From Adineta vaga (lineage: Eukaryota > Rotifera), in NCBI GenBank assembly GCA_021613535.1, contig CP075494.1:14508001-14572000 (forward strand): a stretch of 64,000 bases of DNA, read 5' to 3'. The notes under the pieces were generated by a model that saw nothing but the letters and a program-made list of their open reading frames with translations, was not told the DNA's origin and made no database searches. Numbering within the stretch: position 1 is the first letter of the stretch; every line of letters begins with the position of its first letter. This document shows positions 39,001 through 53,019 of the stretch, in pieces. The translations under genes were made by a program, and so were the position numbers.

Positions 39001-40095
39001 TTGAAGAAGAAGATATTGATCAATAGCTATTTTCATTTGATGATAATTTTCGATAGTAATTGGAAAAAGAATTTCCATTGCTAATCGAAACCATACTCGA
39101 TTATAAGATGAAATATATTTCATGAACGCTTGTCGATTCACTGATCGTGCTGAAAATGTCAAATCAGATTTCGGATTTATTCGACAATGATCAATATCAA
39201 TATCAGCACTTATTTTCGCAGCAATTAATTGAATATCACGTGCAAATATTTCTCGAGCACGATCACGTACAGTATACCAACGATTTGATTCAATCGAAGA
39301 TTTAAATATATTCTTATTAGATAATTCTTCATGTGATACGGTTTGATTGACTGTCGTACTTGATAAGAAATCAACAGGAGTAAATAATGAATTTAACCAA
39401 ATGGTATATGCATGTGCTTGTTTATCGATGGTATTGATTGATGAAAGATTGAATGGAATACGAGCTCGAATAGCTGGTTGAAAGGAAATGATTGGAGAAC
39501 CTTAACAAAAAAAAATAAAAATAAAATAGACTATAAGAAGAGAAATTTACTTGGTGGAAGAAGTTCAGGAGATGGTTGCAATGATTCTGTACTTGCTTTT
39601 ATCATTGTCGATGATTTTGGAAATGAAACAGGCGCTTTCCAAGTTGATGGCGGAGCTGGTCTAGCTTTTCTTTGTATAAAGATAGGTAGAGAAACACTCT
39701 CATCATCGTCATCGATCATTGTAGACCGTGTTGGTTGAGAAGGACTGATACTAAACATACGATTTTCAACAATGGACAACGTTGATTGATCAGTTTTAAT
39801 TGAATCAACTTCTGTTGTTGATAAATGTATATATTTTGATTTTTCAAGACGAGCATTTTGATCAGAAAGAGGAGAAATAGTATTGAATACATCCATAGCA
39901 CGATCTCGCGAGAGTAATGGCCGTTTAGGAGTAATAGAAGATTCTTCTTCTTCATTATTTTCTAACTAATAAAGATAAATATTGATAAACTATGACTATC
40001 AAGTAGTGGAGTGAACATACTTTTTTCCAAAGAGTCTTTGATAGAAATCTCTCATAGCTGAGATCACCCTTTGGATATTGATTTTCTTGATTCAT
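36022..40095 (-). CDS. ASPM: ASPM / abnormal spindle homologue with a single IQ motif
   Basis: Six exons (40095-40021, 39965-39551, 39500-38447, 38386-37105, 37049-36873, 36825-36022) sum to 3807 nt, giving 1268 residues. After a disordered N-terminus comes the ASPM-type calponin-homology region: YNRVWFRLAMEILFP, QIRLTMKNLLIIIVFLERVKILRL, LLRRLKLAGYEPTYKQTSLDEYNYL, FEDLKDGIRLTRCAQIL. A second CH-like part contains LLWRIFTTCYLPKYL, LIKWVQLICAHY, FADGRAFLYIISYYFP and RCTIVILAMLAHDILF. A poly-Glu insert (GAA codons, near 37312-37342) follows. One IQ-like motif (VQAHWRGHQVR) precedes a helical ARM-like C-terminus (ISLSLTAYLHFLRDIE-type segments). ASPM organises microtubule minus ends at spindle poles. 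A start at 40158 is possible but adds an unlikely hydrophobic stretch. Confidence 0.85.
37312..37342. repeat. ASPM: Coding (GAA)n run, poly-glutamate, in ASPM
   Basis: About ten TTC/TCT triplets on the plus strand read as consecutive Glu codons on the minus strand, in the linker after the CH region. Confidence 0.85.
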
Positions 40096-42243
40096 TGGAA
40101 TGAAAAAGATGAATGATCTTTTCTTATCAAGAAAAATAGAATTTGTCTTGTAAAGCAAATTAATATCTGTACCAGAAGAAGACGCAAAACAAAATATGCT
40201 TTTTGACTTGAATGTAATGCAATGAAGAATTTATCTTCTTTCTTTTTTGAAACAAAGATTTCATCCGATTTGCCAATAGAATTTGGAACGATATTGTACA
40301 TATACATGAACTGATGACAAGAGATGTCGCACTTAGTAACATTGTCAAAGAGTGAAGCAATAAATGTTTGGGTTCTGAATTTTTCAAAACTTTTGCAAAG
40401 AGCTGATGACTCTCTCGCAAAAAGTAATATTTCATACCTAAAACTTTCATATCAGTAGTGAAGACAATACAGTTATAGTTTACGAGATTATTCGTATATC
40501 TCAAAACGACGGTTAGAATGTGGATAATGTAAGAATTGACCGAAGTTCAGAACAGCGGCAGATCCAGGATTTTCTTGAGGAGGTGACGGTTTACAAAATT
40601 TTTTGCAAAGCAGTAGTACTTTTCAGGAAAAATCTAGTATTACGCCGATGTGTTGTTTCTCATATTTCCATGCATCGTTTATTTGATTATTAATCGATAG
40701 TTTCATGCATAAAAACCTTTTATTTAGGAAAAAAATCAGTAAAATCTAAAAGTTCCTACGGCGACTAGATTTAGAAAATGCATCAATTATGGAATCAACA
40801 TTTATATCTAAATCTCTATACATATAAACCCGTCCCCTCCTCTCCCAGAATGGAAGGTCATCCTATATTAGAAGCCCATGGCTAATTAATATATTCCAAA
40901 AATATCGACCTTTTCATAAATATTAATTAATAATTATGGAAACATAACCGATTTTCTGTAAAATCCTTCCTATTATATCATAAATAGACCATTTCTTACG
41001 AAAAATTGTGGTTTCTCAGTAAAATCAACACCTAAAAACATTAATTAAGGTTATTAATTAACTATTTAAATTAATAATTGGCCAAAAGTTGCCCTCAATA
41101 GAAGGCCACTCCAAAACGAACGATGTGAAATTTCACAATAGATGAATAGATTTGTTTGAAAAACTATTAGGAGCTTCGATTGTTTGCAGGAATCTATTGA
41201 CACCGCTTTTTCCTTTTATCGATCAATATTTTTATGAGTATTTTCAATAGAGAACACGTAAGTATGCAAAGCGCATTGTATTGTTTAATTGAATTTTCCG
41301 CGCACTTCAAAATTTTCGAGAAAGTGTACAAAGTTTCTACTACACGTTACATAGAAAAATAGTAGATATAGTGATTTATATTCTATCTCAACTTTTTTCA
41401 TCTCAAAATTATTTAAGTAGAACTGCATGAAAAATATCATACAAAATGAATATTATAGTAAAATTAAAGAAAAGACTCACATAACAATAACAACATATAT
41501 TTGGCTAATAAGTGATTAGTCAAAGTTCATGATGGTTATAAGTAGGTGACTGAGCTTAATTTGCTTTCATTAAGTAAATTAATTAAAACATTTATTTATC
41601 ATAATGCTGAATATTAAGCTGATAAGTTGTTCAAAAATAAGTACTAAGTAAAAGCTTACCTAGCATTAGATGTTAAGGGCAAACGGCGATGCATGATCGA
41701 TACTTGTGCGCGCGCATATGCATTTGTGAAAATTTCTGGAAAAAATTGAGTATAAGACTTTTTAAAATGCAAAATCAAGAGGAGAATTTTTCATTTGCAT
41801 AGAAAAGGCTCTGCACTATTTGATAAAAACTTAACTCGATCTTAAATTATGCTAAATAACCATTCCTATACAAAGTGGAATCAGAATGTGTTTGAAAAGG
41901 AATAGATATTCTCTACACTCTTCTATATATGACGCACTCCATCATTAGATATACTTGTGGTACACTGATAAAAATTTGATTATCGACGGAAATAGCTCAT
42001 TCGTTCAAGAACAACATCTTAAGGAATAGAATAGTCAATGTCTATTTCTGCTTTAACTTTTATTCCTTGTGCAGTTATATTGGTGCTTTTCTTTGCTTTA
42101 TTCCAATTTTACTCATAAACTCATACGTATTCATTAAAAAAGTAAATAGAGTCTATCTATTTTTGAACAAAATCATAATTAGATAATATTTTCTTTCGAT
42201 ATAGCATTCAACGGAACAAGACCGCGTTTTTGTTGCTATCTTC
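40096..42243. other. 2.1-kb gene-free interval between divergent genes
   Basis: Between the ASPM start (minus) and the protease start (plus). It holds the putative transposon remnant at 40552-40850, and AT-rich DNA with repeated ATTAATTA-like words at 40880-41080. Both gene promoters must lie here. No coding exon is recognised. Confidence 0.5.
40552..40850. mobile_element. Possible non-autonomous DNA-transposon remnant
   Basis: The left edge reads CAGCGGCAGATCCAGGATTT followed by a G-rich run (gaggaggtgacgg). This resembles terminal sequences seen on some animal DNA transposons (CAG-GGCGGATCCAG-type ends). About 240 bp away, near 40830-40845, ccgtcccctcctc is the reverse complement of that G-rich run with one mismatch. 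There is no transposase frame between them. The terminus similarity is from memory and the right boundary is unclear, so this is tentative. Confidence 0.35.
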
Positions 42244-43899
42244 ATGCTGTTGGAAAAGAATAACCGAATGAATTCATTCAACGGAGAAACTTCAAAAAAT
42301 ATTGCTAAAAATCAATCAGTATATTCTGATATGGATGGAATATTTGATTGTACTTTAATCAAAGTAAAACAATTCAAGGTCTAAATTATTCGGAAATAGT
42401 TAGTTTATACGTTACTTTTAGTACAATGATGATAATAGCGCAATTTTAGATGAAATTCAAATTAAGATTGTCAATGATTCTTTGAAATATTCTTTGTTAA
42501 TACTTAAGTAAGAATAATAATAGATTATTTATGATTAATTCAAGTCTATGCAATGATTATTATAGGTCGAGCGATGAAACAAGTATTGATATATCGGATA
42601 GTAATATTGAATCAGTGAAATCTAGATTCCATTCCATGTAAGTATGATACTTGAAATACTAAAAGCAGATTAATGCTTATTTTACTTTTTAGATTCCACA
42701 ATCTAACAGGAAACGTTTGGAAATACCGAGAGAGATTTCTGCAAGTTCCAGGTAATTATTATTTGTTGACAAATGATTTAAATTCATTGGTAAGAAAAAT
42801 GATTTTTCTACATAAATTATTTGATGAGGAAATTTTCCTTTTCATTTTAGTCAAGTTCTGAAGAACAACAAACGATATTAAACAAAATAAATGATATGCC
42901 AAGATTTTTTTTAAACGAACGAGCTTTCTTCAATATTCGAACAAATTCAATACAAGAAACGTATCCATATACTTTTAATGGTACAAATTGGACGATTATC
43001 ATTCCAGAAATCTCAAATGAAAATCAAATCAAATCATCATTGTTATCCATTAGATCATTTATTGTTAGAATTGGAGTCGTTTATGAAAATGACTCGTCGA
43101 TCTGTATGACATATGGAAGTGGTTTTCTTATCACAAGTAGTGAAATTCTAACCTGTGGTCACATATTTGACCCAATTACATGGGACAAAGAGAAAATATC
43201 ATATTCGAAAATTTACATTACATTTTGTGATCCAGCACCGAACAAAATTTTTTCTACATTACATAGAAATGAAACACTATATTCGGCGAAAGTTATTCGA
43301 CGTGGTTTATCAAATCAACATATCGATGAATTTAGTGAAATTAAACAAACCGATACTGATCTTGCTCTATTGCAGCTAGAGGATCAGTTACCAAATCTAT
43401 CGAAAGATACGTATTTTGATCCGAAAGTGAATGTAATTACAGGTGATATTCCAATTAATTCAAGATTGTATTTAGCTGGATATAATGGAGAATCGAAAAA
43501 AGAGTATGAGTTAAGTCCATACAAATATCTGAAAAATTTCCAAGGATTAACAATGGATAAATTAAATAAACATCATAATGGGAATTATAAATCAATTTCA
43601 ATTGGTAATTTTATAAAAAAATCAAGTGAAGATAATCCATATTCTTTTCATACATGTAGTACATTATCAGGTTCAAGTGGTTCGTTGATTCTTGATCTTT
43701 ATGGAAAATTAGCAGGGGTACACATCGGTATAAACAATTCCAGAAAAAAAAGAGCAGTGAAATGTTCTTTACCGATGAAACTTTTAATCAATATCTGTCA
43801 ATTAATTCTCATCAATTTCAACAATTTATTCATGAAACAATTTTACCAAATATAAAAGATAATAATGTTAAACAACAATGGTTATTTTCTTCTCGATAA
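42244..43899 (+). CDS. Trypsin-fold (PA clan) serine peptidase, frameshifted near the 3' end
   Basis: Exons 42244-42378, 42422-42507, 42566-42637, 42693-42789 and 42851 onward join in frame. The ~150-residue N-terminal part is unrecognised. The peptidase domain shows a plausible triad: His in SSEILTCGHIF, Asp in TDTDLALLQLE, Ser in TLSGSSGSLIL. There is no signal peptide, so it is probably intracellular. The direct frame stops at 43855 after a lysine- and leucine-rich tail. The -1 frame from an A8 run at 43743-43750 instead encodes a more protein-like tail (EMFFTDETFNQYLSINSHQF and on) to a stop at 43897-43899. This suggests one surplus A, from assembly error or real damage. A start at 42268 is an alternative. 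The specific peptidase subfamily is not identified. Confidence 0.65.
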
Positions 43900-44649
43900 A
43901 AGATTTTTTTGTACATTGTATATTTCTTTTGGTCATTCAAATAAATACTCTTTATCATCGTTTATTGAAGAAAGATAAAATCGATTGTTATAGAAGTTAA
44001 TAATCATAAATTAAAAATCGAATATCATGTTTAAAACTTTGATTTTTTGTTCTTCATTTGTCATTGTTTGATGATTCTGAAAAAGAATATTTATAATATT
44101 CTGATGCCTTTGTTGATAGTCAAATATTCAATTTTGAAACTCTTTGCTCTTTCAAATAGAAGAAGATTTCGTCGCTTTTCAGCTAATGAATTTAACTAAT
44201 ATGAAAACTAATTTTGTTCTTGAACAAAAGATCATATGATGAAGAATAAATTAAAGTATTTTTATTCGAATATTCAATTGATAGTGATCATTGTGGCCAA
44301 GTAATGATCGATGCAACGTTTTGTTTAGGAAAGAATTTATGAAAATCTGTTGCATAGGTGAATGCTAATAGAGAATACGAAGTATTGATAAATTTAAAAT
44401 ACAAATAATAATAAGATATCGAATTCGTATGATTGATGAATGAATCAGTGAAATAGATTGATAAAAAGAAGAAAGATAGACTTTCTCTCTATATAGTTTT
44501 TGTAGGGATTAAATAATATCATTTCATTTTTCAACCCACGACTTTTGATTGATTACATAAATGGAAAAGAAAGAACTTTAATTATAAAAACTCACGATAT
44601 TAAGTGATTTATAGAGAAACAAGTGTTTCACGCAAAATAAAACTATACT
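43900..44649. other. 0.75-kb convergent intergenic interval
   Basis: 3' flank of both the protease (plus) and MAP10 (minus) genes. It is AT-rich, with no gene or repeat of note. A possible extra 3' exon of MAP10 cannot be excluded, because a donor-like GTAGAT lies just before its stop. Confidence 0.45.
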
Positions 44650-46209
44650 TTAAATAATTGTTACTAGCAATCTACCTTTTGTTACTACTATTTGATTTGT
44701 TTTTGACGCAGGTGAATGGAATCGACGAGCATTATTTATATTTCTTGGTATGATTACAGATTTTGGTCGAATTATTGTTTGTTTTAACTGTTTTTGTCTC
44801 TTTTCTACCGCTGATTGTGGTCTTTTATTTACTAAAATAGGTTCGATTGATGTAGGCAGATTACAATGAGAATATTTTTTTTGCAATGCTAAAGCTTCTT
44901 CAACAAGAGATCGAAGTAATGGAAATTGATGTAAGAAATCTTTTGCTAATATTTGTGGTTTAGCAGTGAGTTTTGTTTGACAAACCGTGTCGGATGGTGA
45001 CGATGAGGGTAAATTAAATCGTACATTATTCATTGTTTTTCGTCTCATCGGTTGATGTTTTTTATTTTCATCATTATCTTCCACAATGGCTTCACGATCA
45101 TCGAAGTTTGCAATAGGAATCGATGCAATATAAGACAAACGATTTTCTTTTGCCTGTGAAATCATCTTTGTTGTTGATGGCGTCTTCATATGAAGAAAAT
45201 CCGAATCCGAATTGAAATATAATGCTGGTGGTTGATAGAAAGATATGGTAGGATCATCTAATGATGGATCTTCTATTGTACGTAAATAATGACTTTTCAA
45301 TTGATGATCATGATGTGTTCGTGTTTTGGTACTTGTCCAACGAGTCTGAATCGATTTGTGATTGTTTGATAATGATGATAGTGGCAGATCACTACGAGAT
45401 AATTGTAAACCGACATCTTTTTTTTCGTTAACAAAATGAATGTGTTTGACAATAGTATCCGATGTCGTTTGTGAAGGAACTACAGATTCAACAATTGGTT
45501 GTTTGACGATAGCTGGGACCCTAAGAATAAGGTGAAAATATGACAATTAGTTCTTCATATATCTTACTTTTTCTCAGTTTTTTTCATGGATTCTTCATCA
45601 AGTACAAACAACTGTGTTAAAAACGTTGTACCATAATGACAGAAACGCACGGCAATATCACAAGTACCAATTTTTGTACCCATTAAATTGAAAAGTGTAC
45701 AACAAAATGTTTGCTGTTCGACCAGTGGTATATCGGTTCCATTTTTCTGAATTGATTGATTCAATATTTCAATCAACTCATTCAATTTTACATTACAACT
45801 ACCAATAAAATGTGATGTATTCGTATTACTCGTATTAATTTGATCAATTAATAAAATAAAAAGTGGAACATTGAGTAAATGTGTGTATAAAGTTTTGAAA
45901 TGTTTTAAATAAACACGATTTTCCACGTTTAAAAGCAAATTTTCCCTTTGCTGTACGAAATTCATAAAATTGATCAGATAATAATTGTCGCCAAGAAATA
46001 TTGGGATATTCGTTTTTCTTCGTATGAAATTCATCTATTTGCCATTGATCAAAATATGGTATCGATACAGCTGGATAATCAAGTAACCGGAAAACAATAC
46101 AAGGTAGATGGCATTCAATATTTAAATCAATTTGAACTTGACTGATAAGTACTTCAATGGAAAGAAGACTCGGAAGATTATCCGACAATTCAGTCATCGT
46201 TCGCGGCAT
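44650..46209 (-). pseudogene. MAP10: MAP10-like microtubule-associated protein with a +1 frameshift
   Basis: Exon 1 (46209-45568) and exon 2 (45520-44650) are joined by a 47-bp intron. Family landmarks of MAP10 are seen in order: LSIEVLISQVQIDLN, CIVFRLLDYPAVSI, KFAFKRGKSCLFK, LLNVPLFILLI, FIGSCNVKLNELI, GTCDIAVRFCHYG, then a disordered tail with FPLLRSLVEEALALQ. MAP10 stabilises microtubules and functions in cytokinesis. The frame breaks just after GKSCLFK: one base too many in an AAAA run (coding strand; 45903-45906) shifts the first part out of the frame used by the rest. Total exon length is one over a multiple of three, agreeing with a single insertion. A sequencing error in an otherwise working gene is as likely as a true pseudogene. 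The family call rests on remembered motifs. Confidence 0.65.
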
Positions 46210-46431
46210 CTAAAAATACAATAAGCGAAAAAGAAAATGAAGATTGTTTTAAAATAGATTTAAAAGCAAATTAATTGCAAAAGAAAACAGAAATCGAGAT
46301 GAATACATTTGTTGCATTTAAAAAAATCATATCTTCAACTTATTAGTTATTGAAATCAAAAAATTTACACATTATGAACAATATCTATTGCAATAATAAA
46401 CTGAATACAAATGATTATAGAAGTTAAAATA

Positions 46432-47903
46432 TCACTGTGTTGTTCCTGACAAACGATTCGGACTAACGCCATTACCTACAATTACAAACTAAGAAATAAA
46501 TAATATAAAAATTTTAAATTACTTCGCGGAGTCCTGCTCGATAATCCTGTTTCGTTTTGCTGATTAAGACTAAATGTAAGAAGAGATATAAGTTTCCATT
46601 GTAAACGATCTTTAGTCGTAAAATTCTTAGTTGCATACCTTGAATTTTTGTTTTGTGAAGAAATTGCATTTGATTGGGATGTTAAGCCAACAGTTAAACT
46701 CGATTTTCCACTAGAAGTACTATTCCAAGATTGACTTAATTGCCGACCATAGGCATTCGTCGTTGCTGCTGATGGTACAGATGTTGATAATGGTTCATTC
46801 TCAGGAGTTCTAAATAAAATGAAAATGATCTTCGAAATTCTTCATCGTGAAAATCAAACCTGCGACGAGTAAGAATATCTAAACTATCCTGTAATGAAAT
46901 AATGCACGACTGAGAGATTGATCGAAGAAGTAACATCTCCTAATACAAGAAAAATCAATTAAAAGTTATATTAGTTGATTTTCTATTTACTTTAGACAAG
47001 GAATGTAGAGAAATATCTTCAGGTATTGCCTGAAAAAGAAAAGAATATATATGTCATAAATAATATGATTGTCACATACATCAATAGTGTCGACAAAAGC
47101 ATGTTGATTTACTTCAACACAACGTATAACTTCTTTTAATTCTTTAACTGTTTGTTGATGATGATGCATTCTAATGAATCGAAAAGAAAAATCTTATTTC
47201 AACGATATTCATTTTTCAAGTACCCTACTTTGAATTTCGTCGATTCGGCAATTGAGAACTTTTTTCACTTGGTGAATGTGCCAATGGTGAGACGTTTGTT
47301 TGATTTGTTTTTGGTATTGGCAATGATGAAACATGCTTAATAATAAAATCACTACATCTCATTCAAAGTAAACGAACCTTTCCTACTTACAACATTAGCA
47401 GCATTTGAACCTGAACATGCTCGTATTTTATCAATCCATTTTTGTCGACCTTTGGCATCCATTGCTGAAGCGACAGAGAATTTTACGAAATAGAAAAGTA
47501 CAAAGGAATATGTTTACCTCGAAATTTAAATAATTCACCATTACTAGTTTGTACCGTAAACGTCACATCATCTTCATTGGATGGTGATACCCAACAATCG
47601 GTTAATTCAATGATTCCTCTTGGACCTTTCTTACGAACTTCATCAGGCTACAAAAAGAAAAAAAAACCTTTTTTTTGTGATACTGATCCATTGAAATTAA
47701 TAAATCAATTTACGGTAAAATAAAGTAAAATTTTCGCTTGTGAATCAATAACAAAATATCTTGTTTGATATCCTTTGAATGCATTTGTATACTTGTTCAG
47801 AGGCCCTTGAAATCTGATATTTTTATCAAATAAATAATTATACATAAACAACTTGAAAAACTCACGTCGATTCATCAATTGAATTCCAATTGAAATTCAA
47901 CAT
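46432..47903 (-). CDS. ORP9/10/11-like PH-domain protein lacking the lipid-binding domain
   Basis: The start (MLNFNWNSIDEST) lies at 47903. Small exons then encode a PH domain: FQGPLNKYTNAFKGYQTRYF, VIDSQAKILLYFTPDEVRKK, GPRGIIELTDCWVSP, SNGELFKFRAMDAKGRQKW, IDKIRACSGSNAA. This most resembles the PH domain of oxysterol-binding-protein-related proteins 9/10/11. A helical segment (VKELKEVIRCVEVNQHAFVD, then SKEMLLLRSISQSCIISLQD) matches the region that follows the PH domain in those ORPs. The last exons are S/N/T-rich and end RTPRSNGVSPNRLSGTTQ at 46432. The ORD that binds sterol or phospholipid is absent, and the next gene begins 220 bp downstream. It could be a genuine short form, a partial duplicate, or another PH family such as PLEKHA. 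Confidence 0.6.
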
Positions 47904-48038
47904 CTACAAAAAGGTATATTGAATAAACACATACATGAATTTTATCTGATATATCATAGATTTCATTTTATTTTAGAAAGAACAACAACAAAAAAAAGCA
48001 TAATATTATTTGACATTAAGATGGAATACAAAAGAAAA

Positions 48039-48071
<33 letters not shown>

Positions 48072-48305
48072 AACATGTTTATGTATGTATATGTATAGAA
48101 TCATTTGCGTCTTTGGTAGAAAAAGAAAATCACAGACTATAAGATGATCAAAGTTTTCGTTAGATGTATACGTTGATAAAAACTGAACGTACGAGGAATA
48201 TTTGCGTAGTTTAAACCATTAAAAAAAGAAAAGAATGAAATGCACATTAGAAAAATATGATAACATAAAAAGAAAATGAAAGAAAAAGTACATGTTGCGT
48301 TAGAA
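47904..48305. other. 0.4-kb interval with an (ATT)n run
   Basis: Between the PH-protein start and the PAK stop. It contains an ATT microsatellite near 48041-48072 and presumably the PH-protein promoter. Confidence 0.6.
48041..48072. repeat. (ATT)n microsatellite
   Basis: About ten uninterrupted ATT units in intergenic DNA. Confidence 0.9.
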
Positions 48306-50907
<2,602 letters not shown>

Positions 50908-51903
50908 TGTAACACTAAAATAAAAATAAATTATCTACTTGAATTGGTCAACAACCAATGTAAATTGTATGTGTGTGAATATGAGTCATCATCGTAAAAA
51001 TTTACTTGAGTTTTTCTGTCTTTCTTATCTAAGTTTTTAATGTTGCTCAAGTCAAATCGCTTTATGATACAATTAATACACATATATTCAAATAAATACG
51101 TTTTTTCTTTTGTTCTATCGTGAAAAAAATAAGTCGAACTTGTGAACAAACAAGGACGTGAAGACAAGCACGAAGATTACATCAGGGACAAATGATGTCT
51201 AGGTATGTTATGGATGTCAAATAGACAAGAAAAGAAAGAAAGAAATAATTCTCTCCTATTTTGTTATTTCAATTTTTACTTTGAAAAATACTTTCACGCA
51301 ATATAGATCAATACAAAATCAATCAACCTTGAGAAAGTTTAAATGTAAGAAGTTAATTTACCTTAGAATATTATAAAAGATTTTCAACAATAATAATAAT
51401 ACGAAATAAATGAAAGACGTTGAAGTGGTTGGCAAAAGCCATTATACTAGAATTGAAGATACATACACATATATATATATATATATAGTGAGATAAACAA
51501 AGAAAAGTAACCATATACAAAGTGAAAGTGTTTATTAGAATTCTGAACATAAGAAGAAGAAGAAAAAAAAGAGAAGTCTAAGATAATTATTCCCCCTTGT
51601 GACAAATATATATATACACATATAAACGAAGATAATGATAAGCAAAAAGGAAATAAATAAAAAGTATGTTAATACTTTTAAATGATTCAATTTTCCTATT
51701 GCCGCTGATTGAGAACATGATTAAATATATGATAATATAAAGACAATAATTAAGAAGAAAAAGAAAAGATGCACCTATCGAAATGAAACGTATTCAGAAG
51801 AATTTTGTACAACAACAAACAAAAAAAATGTTAAGACTTGTAATTTGCTTGATTGAAACTATGAAATGAATTGTACAAATAAGAATAAAGATTTCCTTTT
51901 TTA
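50908..51903. other. 1.0-kb gene-free interval
   Basis: Contains the PAK promoter region and the 3' flank of the MLF gene. An AT run lies near 51466-51487, and short A-rich stretches occur near 51550 and 51820. No gene is seen. Confidence 0.55.
51466..51487. repeat. (AT)n microsatellite
   Basis: About ten AT units between the PAK and MLF genes. Confidence 0.8.
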
Positions 51904-52821
51904 TTAAAAACGATGCTGACGATGTTTATGTTGATTATTAACATCGATTGATGATGATGACGATGATGAAGATGATGCTTTACGTTTAACTGACAACGAT
52001 TTTGGTGAAGATAACTGTTGAATTTCTTCGATATCATCTTCAACTGGTGTATCTTCAGTTAAATCAATAGTATCCGATTGTTGTAAGATAGCAGGTCGAT
52101 AAGATGAATGGTAGTAATGTTTCGATGGTTTTTGTTGTTGTTGTGTTCGACTAGATGATCCCGTAGAACCACCATGTTCAATGGCTAACTGAGGAGCAGC
52201 CGATGGTTGATGAAGACGATGTGAAGTAAGTTGATGAGGTGGTTTTAAATGATAAGGATGATGTGAATGACGAAAACCACTGCTTTGATTTGATCGTTGT
52301 CGCCATTCTTTTTTAAAACTGTCTGTTTCTTCTTCATCCAGATTTTCTAATTCAACATTTTCCGATATCTGACCTGTTTCAACATTCATCTCACGTTCAA
52401 TAACATGTTTACGATCACCAATACGATGACCAATTTGTACTTTATTAATTCCACGTTCTGTATCTCGTATTGCTTGTCGTGTTTCTTCCATACCACCTGG
52501 TCCTCGATTTCTTGACGTTGTTTCTTGATAAACTTTTGGTCTACCATCTGGTCCATTAAATGACATAACTGTTGTTGATGTAAATGAATGAACTGGTGCA
52601 TTCGAAGTGTGATTAGTATCATGCATTAATCTATCCATCATTGCAAATGGTGATGAATTCATACCAAAATCTCCAAGTAAACCATTCATTCCAACAAATG
52701 GTGATGGAATCATTAATGAATTTCCAAATAACGATTGATGATGTGGTACTAATGCATTGTTATTCGTTCGACGATTATTACTGTTCGGAATACCGAATAG
52801 ATCTGTGGGAAAGCCAAACAT
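51904..52821 (-). CDS. MLF: Myeloid leukemia factor (MLF) homologue
   Basis: A single uninterrupted coding exon of 305 residues. The MLF core is clear: MNGLLGDFG and SSPFAMMDRLM near the start, then SFTSTTVMSFNGPDGRPKVY, QETTSRNRGPGGMEETRQAI, IGHRIGDRKHVIEREMNVET and NLDEEETDSFKKEWRQ. The C-terminal third is low-complexity, rich in H, S and Q, with an acidic segment (TIDLTEDTPVEDDIEE) and basic patches at the end. MLF proteins shuttle between nucleus and cytoplasm and bind chaperones and transcription regulators. The TIDLTED segment resembles a SUMO-interacting motif, which is an inference. An intron probably lies in the 5'UTR, just upstream of the start. Confidence 0.95.
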   Translation of the reverse strand: MFGFPTDLFGIPNSNNRRTNNNALVPHHQSLFGNSLMIPSPFVGMNGLLGDFGMNSSPFAMMDRLMHDTNHTSNAPVHSFTSTTVMSFNGPDGRPKVYQETTSRNRGPGGMEETRQAIRDTERGINKVQIGHRIGDRKHVIEREMNVETGQISENVELENLDEEETDSFKKEWRQRSNQSSGFRHSHHPYHLKPPHQLTSHRLHQPSAAPQLAIEHGGSTGSSSRTQQQQKPSKHYYHSSYRPAILQQSDTIDLTEDTPVEDDIEEIQQLSSPKSLSVKRKASSSSSSSSSIDVNNQHKHRQHRF

Positions 52822-53019
52822 CTGAAAAGAAAACAGAAAGAAATTCTTTTATTTAAACAAACATACACAACGAAATCTTGTTCTTCTTTATACGTATATA
52901 TATATATGTATATACAATAGAAATTCATAAAGAGCATACAAACATCAGACATAAAGAATAGGTGATTAGACCACCAACAATGAGAAGAAGAAGAAGAAAA
53001 AACAGCAGCATCAATACAG

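Noticed and set aside
40160-40504. Upstream coding exon of ASPM
   Set aside because: The open frame has no donor joining it to the ASPM start, and its translation looks random.
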